A stretch of 64,000 nt of DNA from Staphylococcus simiae (GCF_017357005.1 NZ_CP071589.1:2418001-2482000); one strand, 5' to 3'. Shown: positions 18,766-29,133, numbered from the stretch's first letter. The notes: generated by a model not told the origin, from the sequence alone. Program-made: numbers and translations.

Positions 18766-20759
18766 CTATATAAATAAATGACCAATTTGATAAAAGATAA
18801 ATGTTAAAATATAAGCCGTAGATAATGGATAAATCACTGCTAATGCAGTCCATTTCCATGAATATGTTTCATTTCTTATTGCAGCTACAGTTGAAATACA
18901 TGGTATATATAACAGAATAAAAATCATAAATGCATATGCTGACAATGGTGTAAATTGATTTTGAATGACATGAACTAAACCATTATCACTTGATGAATAA
19001 ATGATTGCCATAGAGCTTATAATCACTTCTTTAGCCAAGAATCCTGGTATTAGTGTTGCTCCAGCTTGCCAACTACCAAATCCAAGTGGTGTGACTAACA
19101 TTCCAAAGAAACTACCTACAATGTGCATAAAACTTTGATTAATAGGTACATTAATACCATGCGGTCCAATATAACTTAAGAACCATATAACTACCGATCC
19201 ACCAAAAATAAATGTCCCTGCCTTACGCACGAAACCTTTTGCTTTCTCCCACGTACTTCTCCATAACGTTTTAAACGAAGGCACTCTATACGTTGGTAGT
19301 TCAACAATAAATATCGAATTTTCATTTTTGAGTACAGTTTTTGTCAAAATAGTACTAATGATAAATGCCACTAAAATTCCTAACACATACAAACTTAGTA
19401 CTACAAGCGATTTATATTGTTTGAAAAATACACCTACAAATAATGCGTAAACAGGTAATCTAGCTGAGCAAGACATGAATGGTGCAATCAATATTGTAGT
19501 TAAACGTTCTTTTTCATTTTCAATACTACGTGCAGCCATCACACTAGGTACGTTACAACCAAAACCAATAATCATTGGTATAAATGATTTACCGCTTAGA
19601 CCGAAAGATTCCATAATACGGTCCATTAACACAGCAATACGAGCCATATAACCCGAATCCTCCAACAGTGAAATAAAGAAGAACAACACTACAATTTGTG
19701 GTACAAATACTAAGACTGAACCTACACCAGCAATAATACCGTCAGTAATTAAATCTTGTAAAAATGGCATAACACCTAAAAAATGCATCGCTGCTTTAAC
19801 CCAATCAGTAAACTGACCACTAAAGAAATCGTCCATGCGGTCTGACAATGGTGTACCAATCCAAGTAAACGTTGTTTGGAATATTAGCCACATAATACCT
19901 AAAAATATAGGCATACCCAAATATTTATGCGTTAAAATTTTATCTACTTTTGAAGTGAAATATTGTTTCTCTACATCTGGATATTCAACAACATCGCATA
20001 ACAATTGCTCAATAAAAATATTACGAATGCGTTCCATTTCACGACGTACAGTAGTATTTGATAAAGTTTGTCTTAACTGTTCGCGAATAGTCAACATATC
20101 TTGTAACACTTGCTCATTTAATTCTTGTTCAATTTGTGGATTATCTAATAAAAATTGAATCGCTATAAATCTCGCACGATGTTCTGGATGAGTAGTATGT
20201 GCTGTTACTAAGCGACATATTTGATTAATTGCTGCTTCAATCGTATCGCCGTAATTAATCTTAAAGCTTTTATGTTGCTCTTCATTCATATGCTTAATTT
20301 CAAATAGTAAGTTATCTGTTCCTTTACCTGTACGTGCTACTACCGGGAAAACTGGTGTTTTTAATTTTCTCATCAATTTTTGATAATCGAAATGGATGCC
20401 TCTTTTTGTAGCAACATCAATCATATTCAATCCTATGTATAGTGGTTCATTTAATTCTAATAATTGTACTGTTAATTGCATATTTCTTTTAATTTGACTA
20501 GCATCGATGATATTAATCATGCCAGTAAAATCATTATTCAATAAATAATCTGTCACAACTGTCTCATCTTTTGAAATGGGTGATAAATCATATGTTCCTG
20601 GTAAGTCTATTAAATTTCCTAAATCATTCTTTAATTTCCCTACCTTTTTTCTACTGTTACACCGCTCCAGTTACCAACATACTCGTATGAACCAGTCAGT
20701 GCATTAAACAAAGATGTCTTACCTACATTTGGGTTTCCCAATATACAATAATTATTCAT
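18766..20759 (-). pseudogene. feoB: Ferrous iron transporter FeoB, frameshifted
   Basis: FeoB imports Fe2+ through a C-terminal membrane domain linked to an N-terminal GTPase. The start ATG at 20759 begins a good G domain ([20 protein letters not shown], the G1 loop), but the frame stops after 39 codons. One base is missing in a run of six A (minus strand; bases 20645-20650). Adding one A restores [20 protein letters not shown], which contains G3, and joins the long frame from 20556 to 18766 (G4 LNMID, membrane helices, gates). Restored length is 664 residues, as I recall for S. aureus. It could be a sequencing error, a real mutation, or -1 slippage on the A-run. Confidence 0.85.
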
Positions 20760-20769
20760 ACCCAAACAC

Positions 20770-20997
20770 CTACTCTTCAAGAGCTATACGACAAGCATCA
20801 CATTGTCTAATACTCACTTGTTGCCCATTTGTTTCAATAATACATGGTCCTTTAAACAGACATTTTTGCTTAATTTTTATTGTTGAGCCATCTGTTAAAC
20901 CAAATGCACTTAAGCGATAACGCATATTAATATTATCTATATCTATATGTTTAATGTGATATTGTTTATTCTTTTCCCCTGTTTTAATACTTAACAT
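20770..20997 (-). CDS. feoA: FeoA, small SH3-like iron transport protein
   Basis: A 75-residue cytoplasmic protein of the FeoA family with the pattern [18 protein letters not shown] and CRIALEE at the end. FeoA has an SH3-like fold and supports FeoB. I start it at the ATG at 20997; the GTG at 21009 lies only one base from AGGA. It is the first gene of feoA-feoB-Cys-rich protein, 10 bases before feoB, and a strong Fur box lies just upstream. Confidence 0.85.
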   Translation of the reverse strand: MLSIKTGEKNKQYHIKHIDIDNINMRYRLSAFGLTDGSTIKIKQKCLFKGPCIIETNGQQVSIRQCDACRIALEE

Positions 20998-21017
20998 AAT
21001 ACTACACACTTCCTATT

Positions 21018-21036
21018 AGTAATAATTATCATTATC
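21018..21036. promoter_or_regulatory. Fur box upstream of feoA
   Basis: On the minus strand GATAATGATAATTATTACT matches 16 of 19 positions of the classical Fur box GATAATGATAATCATTATC. Iron repression of the feo operon is therefore expected. Confidence 0.85.
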
Positions 21037-21143
21037 ATTTATTTAAATATTATCTTTATAAATAATGTTTTGCAATACTATATTTTAATTATATAGTTAC
21101 ATTTAATGACTAATTTGTGACTTTATAGGCAGAATTTTTGTTA

Positions 21144-21187
21144 TAAAAAAATACTGCCGACAAAGATTGACTTCGTCGACAGCATTG
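21144..21187 (-). terminator. Terminator after farE
   Basis: On the minus strand ATGCTGTCGACGAAG pairs with CTTTGTCGGCAGTAT, followed by seven T. Confidence 0.9.
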
Positions 21188-21195
21188 ATACGCTA

Positions 21196-23694
21196 TTATT
21201 TATTTTTTAAGTTTTGTTCTAACAGTTCATTTAAACGCTCAATATTGTTATTGAGTTGTTCAACTGTTGTTTGTTGTTGATGCGTGCTTAATTGATGTTT
21301 AGTTTGATAATCTATCAAAGCATCATATAGGAAATTAGGATTGACTGATTGTTGTTTAACTTGTTGATATAATTGCATTGTTTCATCATTTAGTCTGATA
21401 TTATTTGTTGCTTGTGTCATAGTTTTTTGTTCATTGTTACTGTGCTGTTGCTGACTATGATGAATACTAAATGTTTTATCATAGTGTTCTGTACGATGTG
21501 ATGATGTTGTTGGTGACTTGAAAGTATTCGAAGTCGATTTAGTTTTATAACTTTCTAAAGCATGCCCTTCAATATCAATATGAGGAATAATTCTACTTAA
21601 CCATCCTGGTAAGTACCATGAACCTCTACCAAACAATTTAGTTAATGCCGGAATCACCATTAATCTTACAATAAAGGCATCAAATAACACACCAAATGCT
21701 AATGCCATACCCATAGATTTAATCATGACATCATCTTGGAAGACGAAAGCGAAGAATACACTGAACATGATTAAAGCAGCTGCAATAATAACTCCGCCAC
21801 TTTCTTTCAAGCCTACTTTAATAGAATAATCATTGTCTTTCGTCTTACTATATTCTTCATGAATTCTAGACATTAAGAATACTTCATAATCCATTGCTAA
21901 GCCAAAGAGTATCCCTATTGTAATAACTGGTAAGAAGGCCAACATTGGACCTGTCGTATCAACACCGAACAATCCTTTCATAAAACCATCTTGCATAACT
22001 AACGTTGTAAATCCTAAAGTTGCCATTAATGACAACACAAAACCTAGTACTGCTTTTAATGGAATTAAAATAGATCGGAATACAATCATTAATAAGAAGA
22101 ATGCTAATACAACAATAACACCTGCAAATAATGGAATGGCTTCATTTAATTTCTGTGACATATCAATGTTGATAACACTTTGACCAGAAATTTCTGTTTT
22201 AAATCCATATTTATCTTGTGCATCTTTATTATAATCTCTTAGTTTATGAACTAAGTCATTTGTACTTTCTGCATTTGGACCTTTTTCAGGTATAACAACC
22301 ATCAATGCGTAATCTTTATTTTTACTCATTTGCGGTGGTGTAACCATATCAACATGTTTCTTTTTATCTATATCTTTATAAAGTGATTGTAAATCTTTTT
22401 GTAATTCAGCTGGATCATCTTTTTTATCTTTAACATTTATTAGCATTGGGATTTGACCATTAAATCCTTCGCCAAATTTATCAGAGATAATATCATAGGC
22501 TTTTTTCTGAGTGGAATCAGCTGGTTTCACACCATCATCTGGAATACCTAATCTCATATGGGTGATTGGAATGGCCGCTGCTACTAAAATAATGAGACCT
22601 AATAATACTGCTGCTAAGGAGTTGCCGACTACGAATTTAGACCACGGTGTATCATGATCATTTTTAAATTCTGATTTCATAGTCTTGACTTTAATACGTT
22701 TATGGAAAATACTCACTAATGCTGGTAATAACGTCAACGCACTAAAGACAGCGAAGATAACACTAATAGCTGAAGCGAATCCCATAACAGCCAAGAAGTC
22801 AATGCCAACTAATGACAGACCACATACAGCGATGACCACTGTGACACCAGCAAAGATAACTGCACTACCTGCTGTACCTACTGCTAGTCCTATACCTTTA
22901 ATATAATCACTTTCTGTTTTCATAACTTGTCGATATCTAAATAATATAAACAAGGCATAGTCAATACCTACTGCCAATCCTATCATGACAGATAGTGTCA
23001 AAGTTACATTAGGAATATCAAAGGCATACGTTAGTAAACTAATAATGCCGACACCAGATGCTAAACCAATCAATGCACTGACGATTGGTAATCCCGCTGC
23101 AATTACTGAACCAAATGTAATTAGTAATACTACAAAGGCAACTATGATACCTACTAATTCAGAGTTGCCCCCAATTTCTGAAGATGTCATACCTGTACCA
23201 GTTAATTCAGTTTGTACATTATGATCTTCTCTCAAATCTTTCAAATGATCTTTAACATTATCACGAGATTTATCTTTTAATGACGTTTGGCTAACATCAT
23301 ATGTAATATCGGCAAATGCTGTAGATTTATCTTTACTGATTTGTTTATTATCATAAGGATCTGAAATAACATCTACATGTTTATCATCCTTTTTAATGTC
23401 TTTAAGTGTTTGTTTAATATCTTTCGTGATACTTGGTTTGACAATCCCATTATCATTGTGACTCTTAAAGACGACACGTATTTGTGCCTTTTCACTATCT
23501 TGATTAAAATATTTTTCAATTTTATCGTTTGTATCTAATGACTTTAATCCTGTCATTTTTATATCATTATCGAATTTTGGTGCATTCATTGACATAGGTA
23601 TAAAAATTGCAGCTAGAATAATTACCCATGCAATCAATGATGCCCATTTATGTTTCGCAATAAATGTTCCCATTTTATATAAAAATTTCGCCAA
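21196..23694 (-). CDS. farE: MMPL/RND family efflux pump, FarE ortholog
   Basis: An 832-residue export pump. Two repeats of one membrane helix plus an extracellular loop plus five helices (about residues 1-340 and 360-700) give the MMPL architecture, with the GLAVGIDYALF and GLAMDYEVFLMSR motifs of each half. A glutamine/serine-rich tail follows (about 715-832), ending in a short coiled helix. In S. aureus FarE exports free fatty acids and is divergent from farR, the same layout as here. The start is the TTG at 23694 (MAKFLYK), with AGGAGG exactly 7 bases upstream. Confidence 0.85.
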   Translation of the reverse strand: MAKFLYKMGTFIAKHKWASLIAWVIILAAIFIPMSMNAPKFDNDIKMTGLKSLDTNDKIEKYFNQDSEKAQIRVVFKSHNDNGIVKPSITKDIKQTLKDIKKDDKHVDVISDPYDNKQISKDKSTAFADITYDVSQTSLKDKSRDNVKDHLKDLREDHNVQTELTGTGMTSSEIGGNSELVGIIVAFVVLLITFGSVIAAGLPIVSALIGLASGVGIISLLTYAFDIPNVTLTLSVMIGLAVGIDYALFILFRYRQVMKTESDYIKGIGLAVGTAGSAVIFAGVTVVIAVCGLSLVGIDFLAVMGFASAISVIFAVFSALTLLPALVSIFHKRIKVKTMKSEFKNDHDTPWSKFVVGNSLAAVLLGLIILVAAAIPITHMRLGIPDDGVKPADSTQKKAYDIISDKFGEGFNGQIPMLINVKDKKDDPAELQKDLQSLYKDIDKKKHVDMVTPPQMSKNKDYALMVVIPEKGPNAESTNDLVHKLRDYNKDAQDKYGFKTEISGQSVINIDMSQKLNEAIPLFAGVIVVLAFFLLMIVFRSILIPLKAVLGFVLSLMATLGFTTLVMQDGFMKGLFGVDTTGPMLAFLPVITIGILFGLAMDYEVFLMSRIHEEYSKTKDNDYSIKVGLKESGGVIIAAALIMFSVFFAFVFQDDVMIKSMGMALAFGVLFDAFIVRLMVIPALTKLFGRGSWYLPGWLSRIIPHIDIEGHALESYKTKSTSNTFKSPTTSSHRTEHYDKTFSIHHSQQQHSNNEQKTMTQATNNIRLNDETMQLYQQVKQQSVNPNFLYDALIDYQTKHQLSTHQQQTTVEQLNNNIERLNELLEQNLKNK

Positions 23695-23723
23695 GGTATT
23701 GCCTCCTTTTGATTTCAACGCTA

Positions 23724-23816
23724 TAGTTTAACTGTATAGTGTAGATTATTGTGCGATTATAATATCTTTACCTTCTTTTTAAAAGAAATAAATAATCTAT
23801 TGTGTATTTTAAACTA
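23724..23816. promoter_or_regulatory. Mirror-image FarR operator array between farE and farR
   Basis: Four copies of the TAGWTTA motif reported for FarR occur: TAGTTTA (23724-23730), TAGATTA (23742-23748), then inverted TAATCTA (23793-23799) and TAAACTA (23810-23816). The outer and inner pairs mirror each other, one pair near each start codon. Confidence 0.7.
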
Positions 23817-23835
23817 CATATTAGGAGAAACGTAG

Positions 23836-24387
23836 ATGAAAGAAAATGATTTAAGAGTTATTAAAACTAGAAAAGCTTTATCCTCGAGTTTATATCAACT
23901 GTTAGAACAACGCTTATTTCAATCTATTACAGTCAATCAAATTTGTGATAATGCACTTGTGCATCGCACAACATTTTATAAGCATTTTTATGATAAATAT
24001 GACTTACTCGAGTACTTGTTTAATGAATTGGCAAAAGGTTTCTTTGCTGCTGACATTAAACAACGTCTGCACCATCCATTCCAAACTATGAATGACAATA
24101 TTAGTAATAAAGAAGAACTACAAAAAATTGCTAATTTACAAGAAGAAGATGCTGAATTTAATAAAGCTCTGAAAAATGTCTGTATTAATGTGATGAAAAA
24201 AGACATCAAAAATAACATCTCTCGTATTAAAGTGGATGATACTATTCCAGACAATTTAATTTATTACATTTATGGTGGCTTATTAGATGGCTTTATGGCA
24301 TGGATTAAAAATGAAGATATTACAATGTCACCACAAGATATTGATTTGATTTTTAATAAATCTATCACTTTAAAAATAGAAGACTAA
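23836..24387 (+). CDS. farR: TetR family regulator FarR ortholog
   Basis: A 183-residue TetR/AcrR regulator. The N-terminal helix-turn-helix spans about residues 22-46 with VNQICDNALVHRTTFYKHFYDKYDLL (in two overlapping helices), and the ligand domain is helical. Divergence from farE and the shared operator array support the FarR assignment. In S. aureus FarR controls farE in response to unsaturated fatty acids. The ribosome binding site TAGGAG lies about 9 bases before the ATG. The stop is followed two bases later by repeat copy 3. Confidence 0.83.
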   Translation: MKENDLRVIKTRKALSSSLYQLLEQRLFQSITVNQICDNALVHRTTFYKHFYDKYDLLEYLFNELAKGFFAADIKQRLHHPFQTMNDNISNKEELQKIANLQEEDAEFNKALKNVCINVMKKDIKNNISRIKVDDTIPDNLIYYIYGGLLDGFMAWIKNEDITMSPQDIDLIFNKSITLKIED

Positions 24388-24389
24388 TA

Positions 24390-24519
24390 GGTTCTCTAAC
24401 AAATCAGACTGATACATAATTAAATTTTCAAGCATCGCACCCCAGGAGTCTCGTCTTTAAATTAATTTTCGTTTTATATTATTCATTTTTTATTTATCAG
24501 TCCTAAAAAATAGAAGATT
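24390..24519. repeat. Inverted-repeat-bounded element, copy 3 (about 130 bp)
   Basis: The left end GGTTCTCTA-n7-AGACTGATA is good. The right end TATCAGTCC-n7-TAGAAGA is degenerate. The centre has CCCCAGGAGTCTCG, the inverse of the GAGACTCCTGAGG module of copies 1 and 4. It starts 2 bases after farR stops. Confidence 0.7.
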
Positions 24520-24527
24520 AATATCAT

Positions 24528-24577
24528 TAAAAAAGCAATGAAAGCCTTGATTCAATCAACACTTTCATTGCTTTTAA
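24528..24577. terminator. Terminator after rocA
   Basis: AAAAGCAATGAAAG pairs with CTTTCATTGCTTTT, with a T-run on the minus strand. Confidence 0.85.
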
Positions 24578-24589
24578 TTTTCTATATTA

Positions 24590-26134
24590 TTAAAACATTT
24601 CTGATACAACTTTCTGTTCTAAGAAATGTAATAGGTAATCTGGACTACCTGTTTTAGCATCTGTGCCTGACATTTTAAAGCCACCGAATGGATGATAACC
24701 TACTACAGCTGATGTACAACCTCTATTTAAGTATAAGTTACCAACATCATATTCATTGACTGCTTTAATCCAGTGTTCACGATTATTAGTAATCACTGCA
24801 CCCGTCAAACCATAATCTGTATCATTCGCCACTTCAATTGCTTCATCAAAGTCATTTACTTTAACAAAACCAACTACTGGACCGAAGATTTCTTCTTGCA
24901 TAATTCTATCTTTTGATTTCAAGTCAGAGAAAATTGTTGGTTCTACAAAGTAGCCAGTTGAATCATCAGTTCCGCCACCTTGTTCTAATTTACCTTCTTC
25001 TTTACCAATTTCAATATAATTTTTAATTTTATCAAATTGCTTTTTATTGATAACTGGACCCATATAAGTGTTATCTTCGGTATTACCTAATGTTAATTCT
25101 TTAGTTAGTTTGACAGATTTTTCTAAAATTTCATCATAAACATCTTTGTGTACAATTGCACGTGAACATGCTGAACATTTTTGACCAGAGAAACCAAATG
25201 CTGATGTTACAATAGCTTCTGCTGCTAAGTCTGTATCTACATTTTCATCAACAACAATCGCATCTTTACCACCCATTTCGGCGATAACACGTTTTAAGAA
25301 GTCCTGTCCTTCATGCACAACAGCACTACGTTCATAGATTCTTGTACCAGTTGCGCGTGAACCGGTGAATGTTACAAAGTGAGTATCGATATGGTCAACT
25401 AAATAGTCACCAATCTCTTTTGGATCACCTGGGACAAAGTTAACGACACCTTTAGGTAATCCTGCTTCTTCTAAAATTTCCATTAATTTGTAAGCTGTAT
25501 ATGGTGTATCTTCAGCAGGCTTCAATAATACTGTATTACCAGCAACTACTGGCGCTAATGTAGTACCAGCCATAATTGCGAATGGGAAATTCCATGGCGG
25601 AATTGTTACACCTGTTCCAATAGGCTTGTAGAAATATTGATTGTGTTCGCCTTCACGGTCATTCACTTTCTTACCATGTGCTAAATCCATCATTGAACGC
25701 GCATAATATTCAATAAAATCAATACCTTCAGCTGCATCACCTACTGCCTCATCCCAAGGCTTGCCTGCTTCATAAACCATCACTGCAGCAATTTCAGCTT
25801 TACGATGACGGATAATAGCCGCAATACGTAGCATTAATTCTGCACGATCATTTGCTGACCAAGTCTTCCATGACTTATATGCTTCCTTAGCAGCTTTAAA
25901 AGCATCTTCAACGTCGCTTGTTGTAGCTTTTGATGCTTTAGCAATAAGTTGAGATGTATTTGCAGGATTGATTGAATCAATTTTGTCTTCTTTGAAGATC
26001 TTCTCTCCATTAATTACCAACGGAATATCTTGACCTAGTTGGCCTTTAACTTTTTTCAATTCTTCTTTAAACATATCTACGTTGTCTTGAACTGAAAAAT
26101 CGTAACCAGGTTCATTCTTGAATTCTACTACCAT
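24590..26134 (-). CDS. rocA: L-glutamate gamma-semialdehyde (P5C) dehydrogenase
   Basis: A 514-residue aldehyde dehydrogenase that oxidises glutamate semialdehyde, from proline and arginine breakdown, to glutamate with NAD+. The fold motifs are present: IPPWNFPF (about residue 165), the [11 protein letters not shown] nucleotide loop, the Glu in AEMGGKD (about 287) and the catalytic Cys in [11 protein letters not shown] (about 321). The start is the ATG at 26134 (MVVEFK), with AGGGGG 9 bases upstream; the GTG at 26140 is too close. An exact cre site about 100 bases upstream predicts repression by CcpA when glucose is plentiful. Confidence 0.94.
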   Translation of the reverse strand: MVVEFKNEPGYDFSVQDNVDMFKEELKKVKGQLGQDIPLVINGEKIFKEDKIDSINPANTSQLIAKASKATTSDVEDAFKAAKEAYKSWKTWSANDRAELMLRIAAIIRHRKAEIAAVMVYEAGKPWDEAVGDAAEGIDFIEYYARSMMDLAHGKKVNDREGEHNQYFYKPIGTGVTIPPWNFPFAIMAGTTLAPVVAGNTVLLKPAEDTPYTAYKLMEILEEAGLPKGVVNFVPGDPKEIGDYLVDHIDTHFVTFTGSRATGTRIYERSAVVHEGQDFLKRVIAEMGGKDAIVVDENVDTDLAAEAIVTSAFGFSGQKCSACSRAIVHKDVYDEILEKSVKLTKELTLGNTEDNTYMGPVINKKQFDKIKNYIEIGKEEGKLEQGGGTDDSTGYFVEPTIFSDLKSKDRIMQEEIFGPVVGFVKVNDFDEAIEVANDTDYGLTGAVITNNREHWIKAVNEYDVGNLYLNRGCTSAVVGYHPFGGFKMSGTDAKTGSPDYLLHFLEQKVVSEMF

Positions 26135-26231
26135 GTACACTTACCCCCTGTAAATTATGAAAGTGGATTAACCCTTTGCTTTAATGATGAATCATCATTT
26201 AATAACATTCTACTATGTTTAAGGTAGTTTT

Positions 26232-26246
26232 TGCAATCGCTTTCAT
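26232..26246. promoter_or_regulatory. cre site (CcpA) upstream of rocA
   Basis: On the minus strand ATGAAAGCGATTGCA fits WTGNAANCGNWNNCW at every position. Its location in the rocA promoter region fits the known carbon catabolite repression of proline and arginine catabolism in staphylococci. Confidence 0.8.
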
Positions 26247-26420
26247 TATTAAAAGTTTCTATCTTTTATGATTCATAAGCTATGCAAATGTTCTTTATGT
26301 TAATTTACACTTATTTTCATAATTTTAAAATAATTTATACAATATACTTTTAAACAATCAATGAAAAATAAATGTAAATAGTCTACAATATAAATACAGT
26401 TATTAAGGGAGGGTGGTTAT

Positions 26421-27488
26421 TTGAAAGTTTATACGGGTGTTATATTTTGGATGCGTGCCATTGCTTGTTTAAGTATTGTCATCATCCATTCTATAACTAC
26501 AACATTTAGTAAAATGCATCACGTTAATTTTGGTGTACCTATAAGGCTTTTTGAATTAACACTGATGTTTAGTACACCATTGTTTGTCTTTATTTCTGAG
26601 TTTTTACTAGCTAAAAATTATGGATCGAAAATTAAAGAAGGTTTTTTCAAAAGTAGATTACTATATTTAGGTATACCTTATGTCATTATTAATTTAGCGT
26701 TATCTTTCTTTTATCACAGACCTAATAGTTTTACACAATATTTAGAATATGTCTTTCAAACAATGTTTCACGGTGGTGCAGTAACTTATTTCATCATCAT
26801 TATTTTTCAATTTTATATTTTACATTGGTTATTCGCTAAATATTTATATGGCTTACATCCGATTAAGATCATTACTTATTCTATTATTATTACTTCATTA
26901 TATTGGGCGATTAGAACTTTTATTCCTGTACCAAGTAATCCTATTTTAGCAGCAATTTGGGGAAGAGAAGGTTGGATGATATTTGTTGGTTGGTTAAGTT
27001 ATTTCTTATTAGGATTTTATATTGGTATATACTATGAGGCATTCATGAATAAAATTAAAAATTATACTTGGCACATCATTATTGGCTTATTATTATCTAT
27101 TTTATTTTTATTCACAAATTATCTCTTACATATTTCAGATTGGGTTGAATCCAAACGTTACGATATGCCTTTTTACGTAACTATGGTTATACTCATGTTT
27201 TTCTTATTATCATCTTATTTTAAATATGTTCCAAAATTCATTATTTTTATAAGCAATTATTCTTTTTGTATTTATTTAGTTCATTTCTTTTTTGTACATC
27301 GTATTGGATTGTTAAGTCAACATCCTATCAAAAATATTATTTTTAATACTATCATTACATTAGTCTTATCAATATGTCTTAGTTATATTCTTAATTTATT
27401 TAAATTCGGCAAATTTGTAGTAGGTAGTATAGGGAAAATTAAGTACGAAGATGTTTACAAAAGTTATCTAAATAAACAAATAGATTAA
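26421..27488 (+). CDS. Acyltransferase 3 family membrane protein (IcaC-like)
   Basis: A 355-residue protein with about ten membrane helices and the acyltransferase-3 start pattern (FWMRAIACLSIVIIHS, with the conserved Arg and His near residues 12 and 22). It resembles IcaC-type proteins that O-modify or export cell-surface polysaccharide, but there is no ica operon around it. It starts at TTG with AAGGGAGGG seven bases upstream. It stands alone, so its substrate cannot be inferred from neighbours. Confidence 0.75.
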   Translation: MKVYTGVIFWMRAIACLSIVIIHSITTTFSKMHHVNFGVPIRLFELTLMFSTPLFVFISEFLLAKNYGSKIKEGFFKSRLLYLGIPYVIINLALSFFYHRPNSFTQYLEYVFQTMFHGGAVTYFIIIIFQFYILHWLFAKYLYGLHPIKIITYSIIITSLYWAIRTFIPVPSNPILAAIWGREGWMIFVGWLSYFLLGFYIGIYYEAFMNKIKNYTWHIIIGLLLSILFLFTNYLLHISDWVESKRYDMPFYVTMVILMFFLLSSYFKYVPKFIIFISNYSFCIYLVHFFFVHRIGLLSQHPIKNIIFNTIITLVLSICLSYILNLFKFGKFVVGSIGKIKYEDVYKSYLNKQID

Positions 27489-27562
27489 AGCTTAATACAG
27501 TTATTTAACATTGAACAAATAAGAAGTGCGACAGAAAGCATTGTACTGTCAAAATTAAGCAT

Positions 27563-27630
27563 TTGGCAGTAACTGTCTGGTTTTCAAAATGTTGATAAAT
27601 CAACATTTTAAGAACCTAGTCAGTCTTGCC
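27563..27630. repeat. 68-bp hairpin element, copy 1
   Basis: It begins TTGGCAGTAACTGTCTGG, has a central perfect hairpin AAAATGTTGAT-AA-ATCAACATTTT (27586-27609) and ends CAGTCTTGCC. The same element occurs inverted at 52007-52075. Confidence 0.7.
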
Positions 27631-27677
27631 GGAGTGAGATTGCAATATCAATTTCATTTCTGTCTCACTCCTTATTT
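27631..27677. terminator. Hairpin/terminator between two acyltransferase genes
   Basis: GGAGTGAGA (27631-27639) pairs with TCTCACTCC (27663-27671), followed by TTATTTT. The right arm with ATTTCTGTCTCACTCC is an inverse GGGAGTGGGACAGAAAT-type repeat. Confidence 0.6.
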
Positions 27678-27681
27678 TAAA

Positions 27682-28248
27682 TTATGCTTCATTATCAATT
27701 TGCTTTATAACTCTACATGGATTTCCTACTGCTAGACTATTTGGTGGGATATCTTTAGTTACAACGCTACTTGCTCCAATCACACTACCTTGTCCTATGG
27801 TTACACCTGGCATAACTGCAACGTGTCCACCAAACCACGTATTACTACCAATGACGATTGGCTCTGCTAACTCTAATCCTTCATTACGTCTTTTAAAATC
27901 TAATGGGTGTGTCGCAGTATAAAACCCACAATTCGGCCCAATAAATACATTATCACCAATTGTAATACTGCCACCATCCATAAAATAACAATTCGTATTC
28001 ACAAATACATTTTTACCTAAAGTGACATTCCAACCATAATCAGTATCAAATGGTATCGCAATATCTACATTGTTAGTTTTACTTTGGAACAACTCATCAA
28101 TCAATTGTTTTCTTTGTTCATTATTACTTGGTCGTGTATGGTTCAAGTCAAAACAGAGTTCTTTTGCTCGCTGTCTGTCTGCTATTAATTCTTGATCAAA
28201 GTTGGCATCATACCACTGATGGGCTAACATTTTTTCTTTCTCTGACAT
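27682..28248 (-). CDS. Sugar/maltose O-acetyltransferase family (left-handed beta helix)
   Basis: A 188-residue cytoplasmic enzyme of the NodL/LacA/Maa group: an N-terminal mac-type helical segment ([14 protein letters not shown], residues 8-22), then hexapeptide repeats forming a left-handed beta helix (about 60-180). The active-site His lies in [10 protein letters not shown] (about residue 113), and the end is [10 protein letters not shown]. Members acetylate sugars with acetyl-CoA. The natural substrate is uncertain. It is monocistronic. Confidence 0.85.
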   Translation of the reverse strand: MSEKEKMLAHQWYDANFDQELIADRQRAKELCFDLNHTRPSNNEQRKQLIDELFQSKTNNVDIAIPFDTDYGWNVTLGKNVFVNTNCYFMDGGSITIGDNVFIGPNCGFYTATHPLDFKRRNEGLELAEPIVIGSNTWFGGHVAVMPGVTIGQGSVIGASSVVTKDIPPNSLAVGNPCRVIKQIDNEA

Positions 28249-28536
28249 CCCAGTTCCTCATTTCTATAATTTAAAATCCTTCAATAGCAATCTTTATTTC
28301 ATTGTTATAACAACTCACTTAGACGCTTTACTTTATTGTATCAATTACTTACTGTCTATAAGTGTAATTTCTATTATTTAGTTAAACAAATCATCATATA
28401 CCTTTCAACTTACTATACATAAAATTAGTATTTATCGTACTTAAGTTGTATTTATTTTCAATACTCTGGACGCATGTTTTATCAATGGCAAACCGTTACA
28501 ATATATACAAGAGAAAAATAAAGGAGTTTGATAGCG

Positions 28537-28728
28537 ATGAAAATGTTAGCAAGAGGTGCCGTAGCTATCTTAATTATTTTAGGATTAGCAAAAACAATCC
28601 AAGATTACGATGTTATTAACGAGTTAGATCAGCATTTGAGTGACAGTAATATCTCGAATACAGTCAACCAATTCAATAACTTTAAAGATTTACATGACTC
28701 GAAATTCAACCCATCTGATTTCTTTTAA
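28537..28728 (+). CDS. Small membrane-anchored protein, unknown
   Basis: A 63-residue protein that I do not recognise. One N-terminal hydrophobic helix (ARGAVAILIILGLAKTI, about residues 4-20) is followed by an acidic, polar tail ending SDFF. I use the ATG at 28537, 10 bases after AAGGAG; the TTG at 28528 is one base from that ribosome binding site. It has its own terminator-like hairpin and stands between an acetyltransferase gene and copA. I cannot infer a role. Confidence 0.65.
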   Translation: MKMLARGAVAILIILGLAKTIQDYDVINELDQHLSDSNISNTVNQFNNFKDLHDSKFNPSDFF

Positions 28729-28750
28729 GTCACCTTAGAAAAGCAAATCC

Positions 28751-28814
28751 AGAAGTCATTTTATGCCTTAACGTTTATTCATACATCCTTTAATAATACT
28801 CAAGACTTCTTTTA
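28751..28814 (+). terminator. Terminator-like hairpin after the small membrane protein
   Basis: AGAAGTC (28751-28757) pairs with GACTTCT (28804-28810), followed by TTT. The loop is long, so confidence is moderate. Confidence 0.5.
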
Positions 28815-28868
28815 TCATAGATTAATACAGAGTTTGTAGCATGATTAGGTTACAAGCTCTGTTTTTTT

Positions 28869-29043
28869 GGTTCTTTGTTTTTTAGGACTGATAAATAAAA
28901 ATTTTATAGTTTAAAATATAAATTATTTTGAAGCCGAGACTCCTGAGGGAGCAGTGCTAGTCGAAGACTACAGGCTGAGACAGCACCCTAGGAACGCGAG
29001 GCTTAAAAAATAATTATGCATCAGTCCAATTTGGTAGAGAACC
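28869..29043. repeat. Inverted-repeat-bounded element, copy 4 (175 bp)
   Basis: The left end GGTTCTTTG-n6-AGGACTGATA pairs with the right end ATCAGTCC-n7-TAGAGAACC. The interior shares GCCGAGACTCCTGAGGGAGC and AGTGCTAGTCGAAGAC exactly with copy 1. It occupies most of the gap before copA. Confidence 0.75.
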
Positions 29044-29081
29044 TGTTTTTTGTTGTTAATGTGTTGATAATCTTGAATTGT

Positions 29082-29098
29082 ATACCTATAAGGGGTAT
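29082..29098. promoter_or_regulatory. CsoR-like copper operator before copA
   Basis: ATACCTATAAGGGGTAT is nearly identical to the CsoR operator ATACCTATAGGGGGTAT described for the S. aureus cop genes. It lies 35 bases before the copA ATG. No csoR gene is in this window. Confidence 0.8.
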
Positions 29099-29133
29099 AT
29101 TAGACATGTGAACAATAAGGAACGGAGGCTTTA

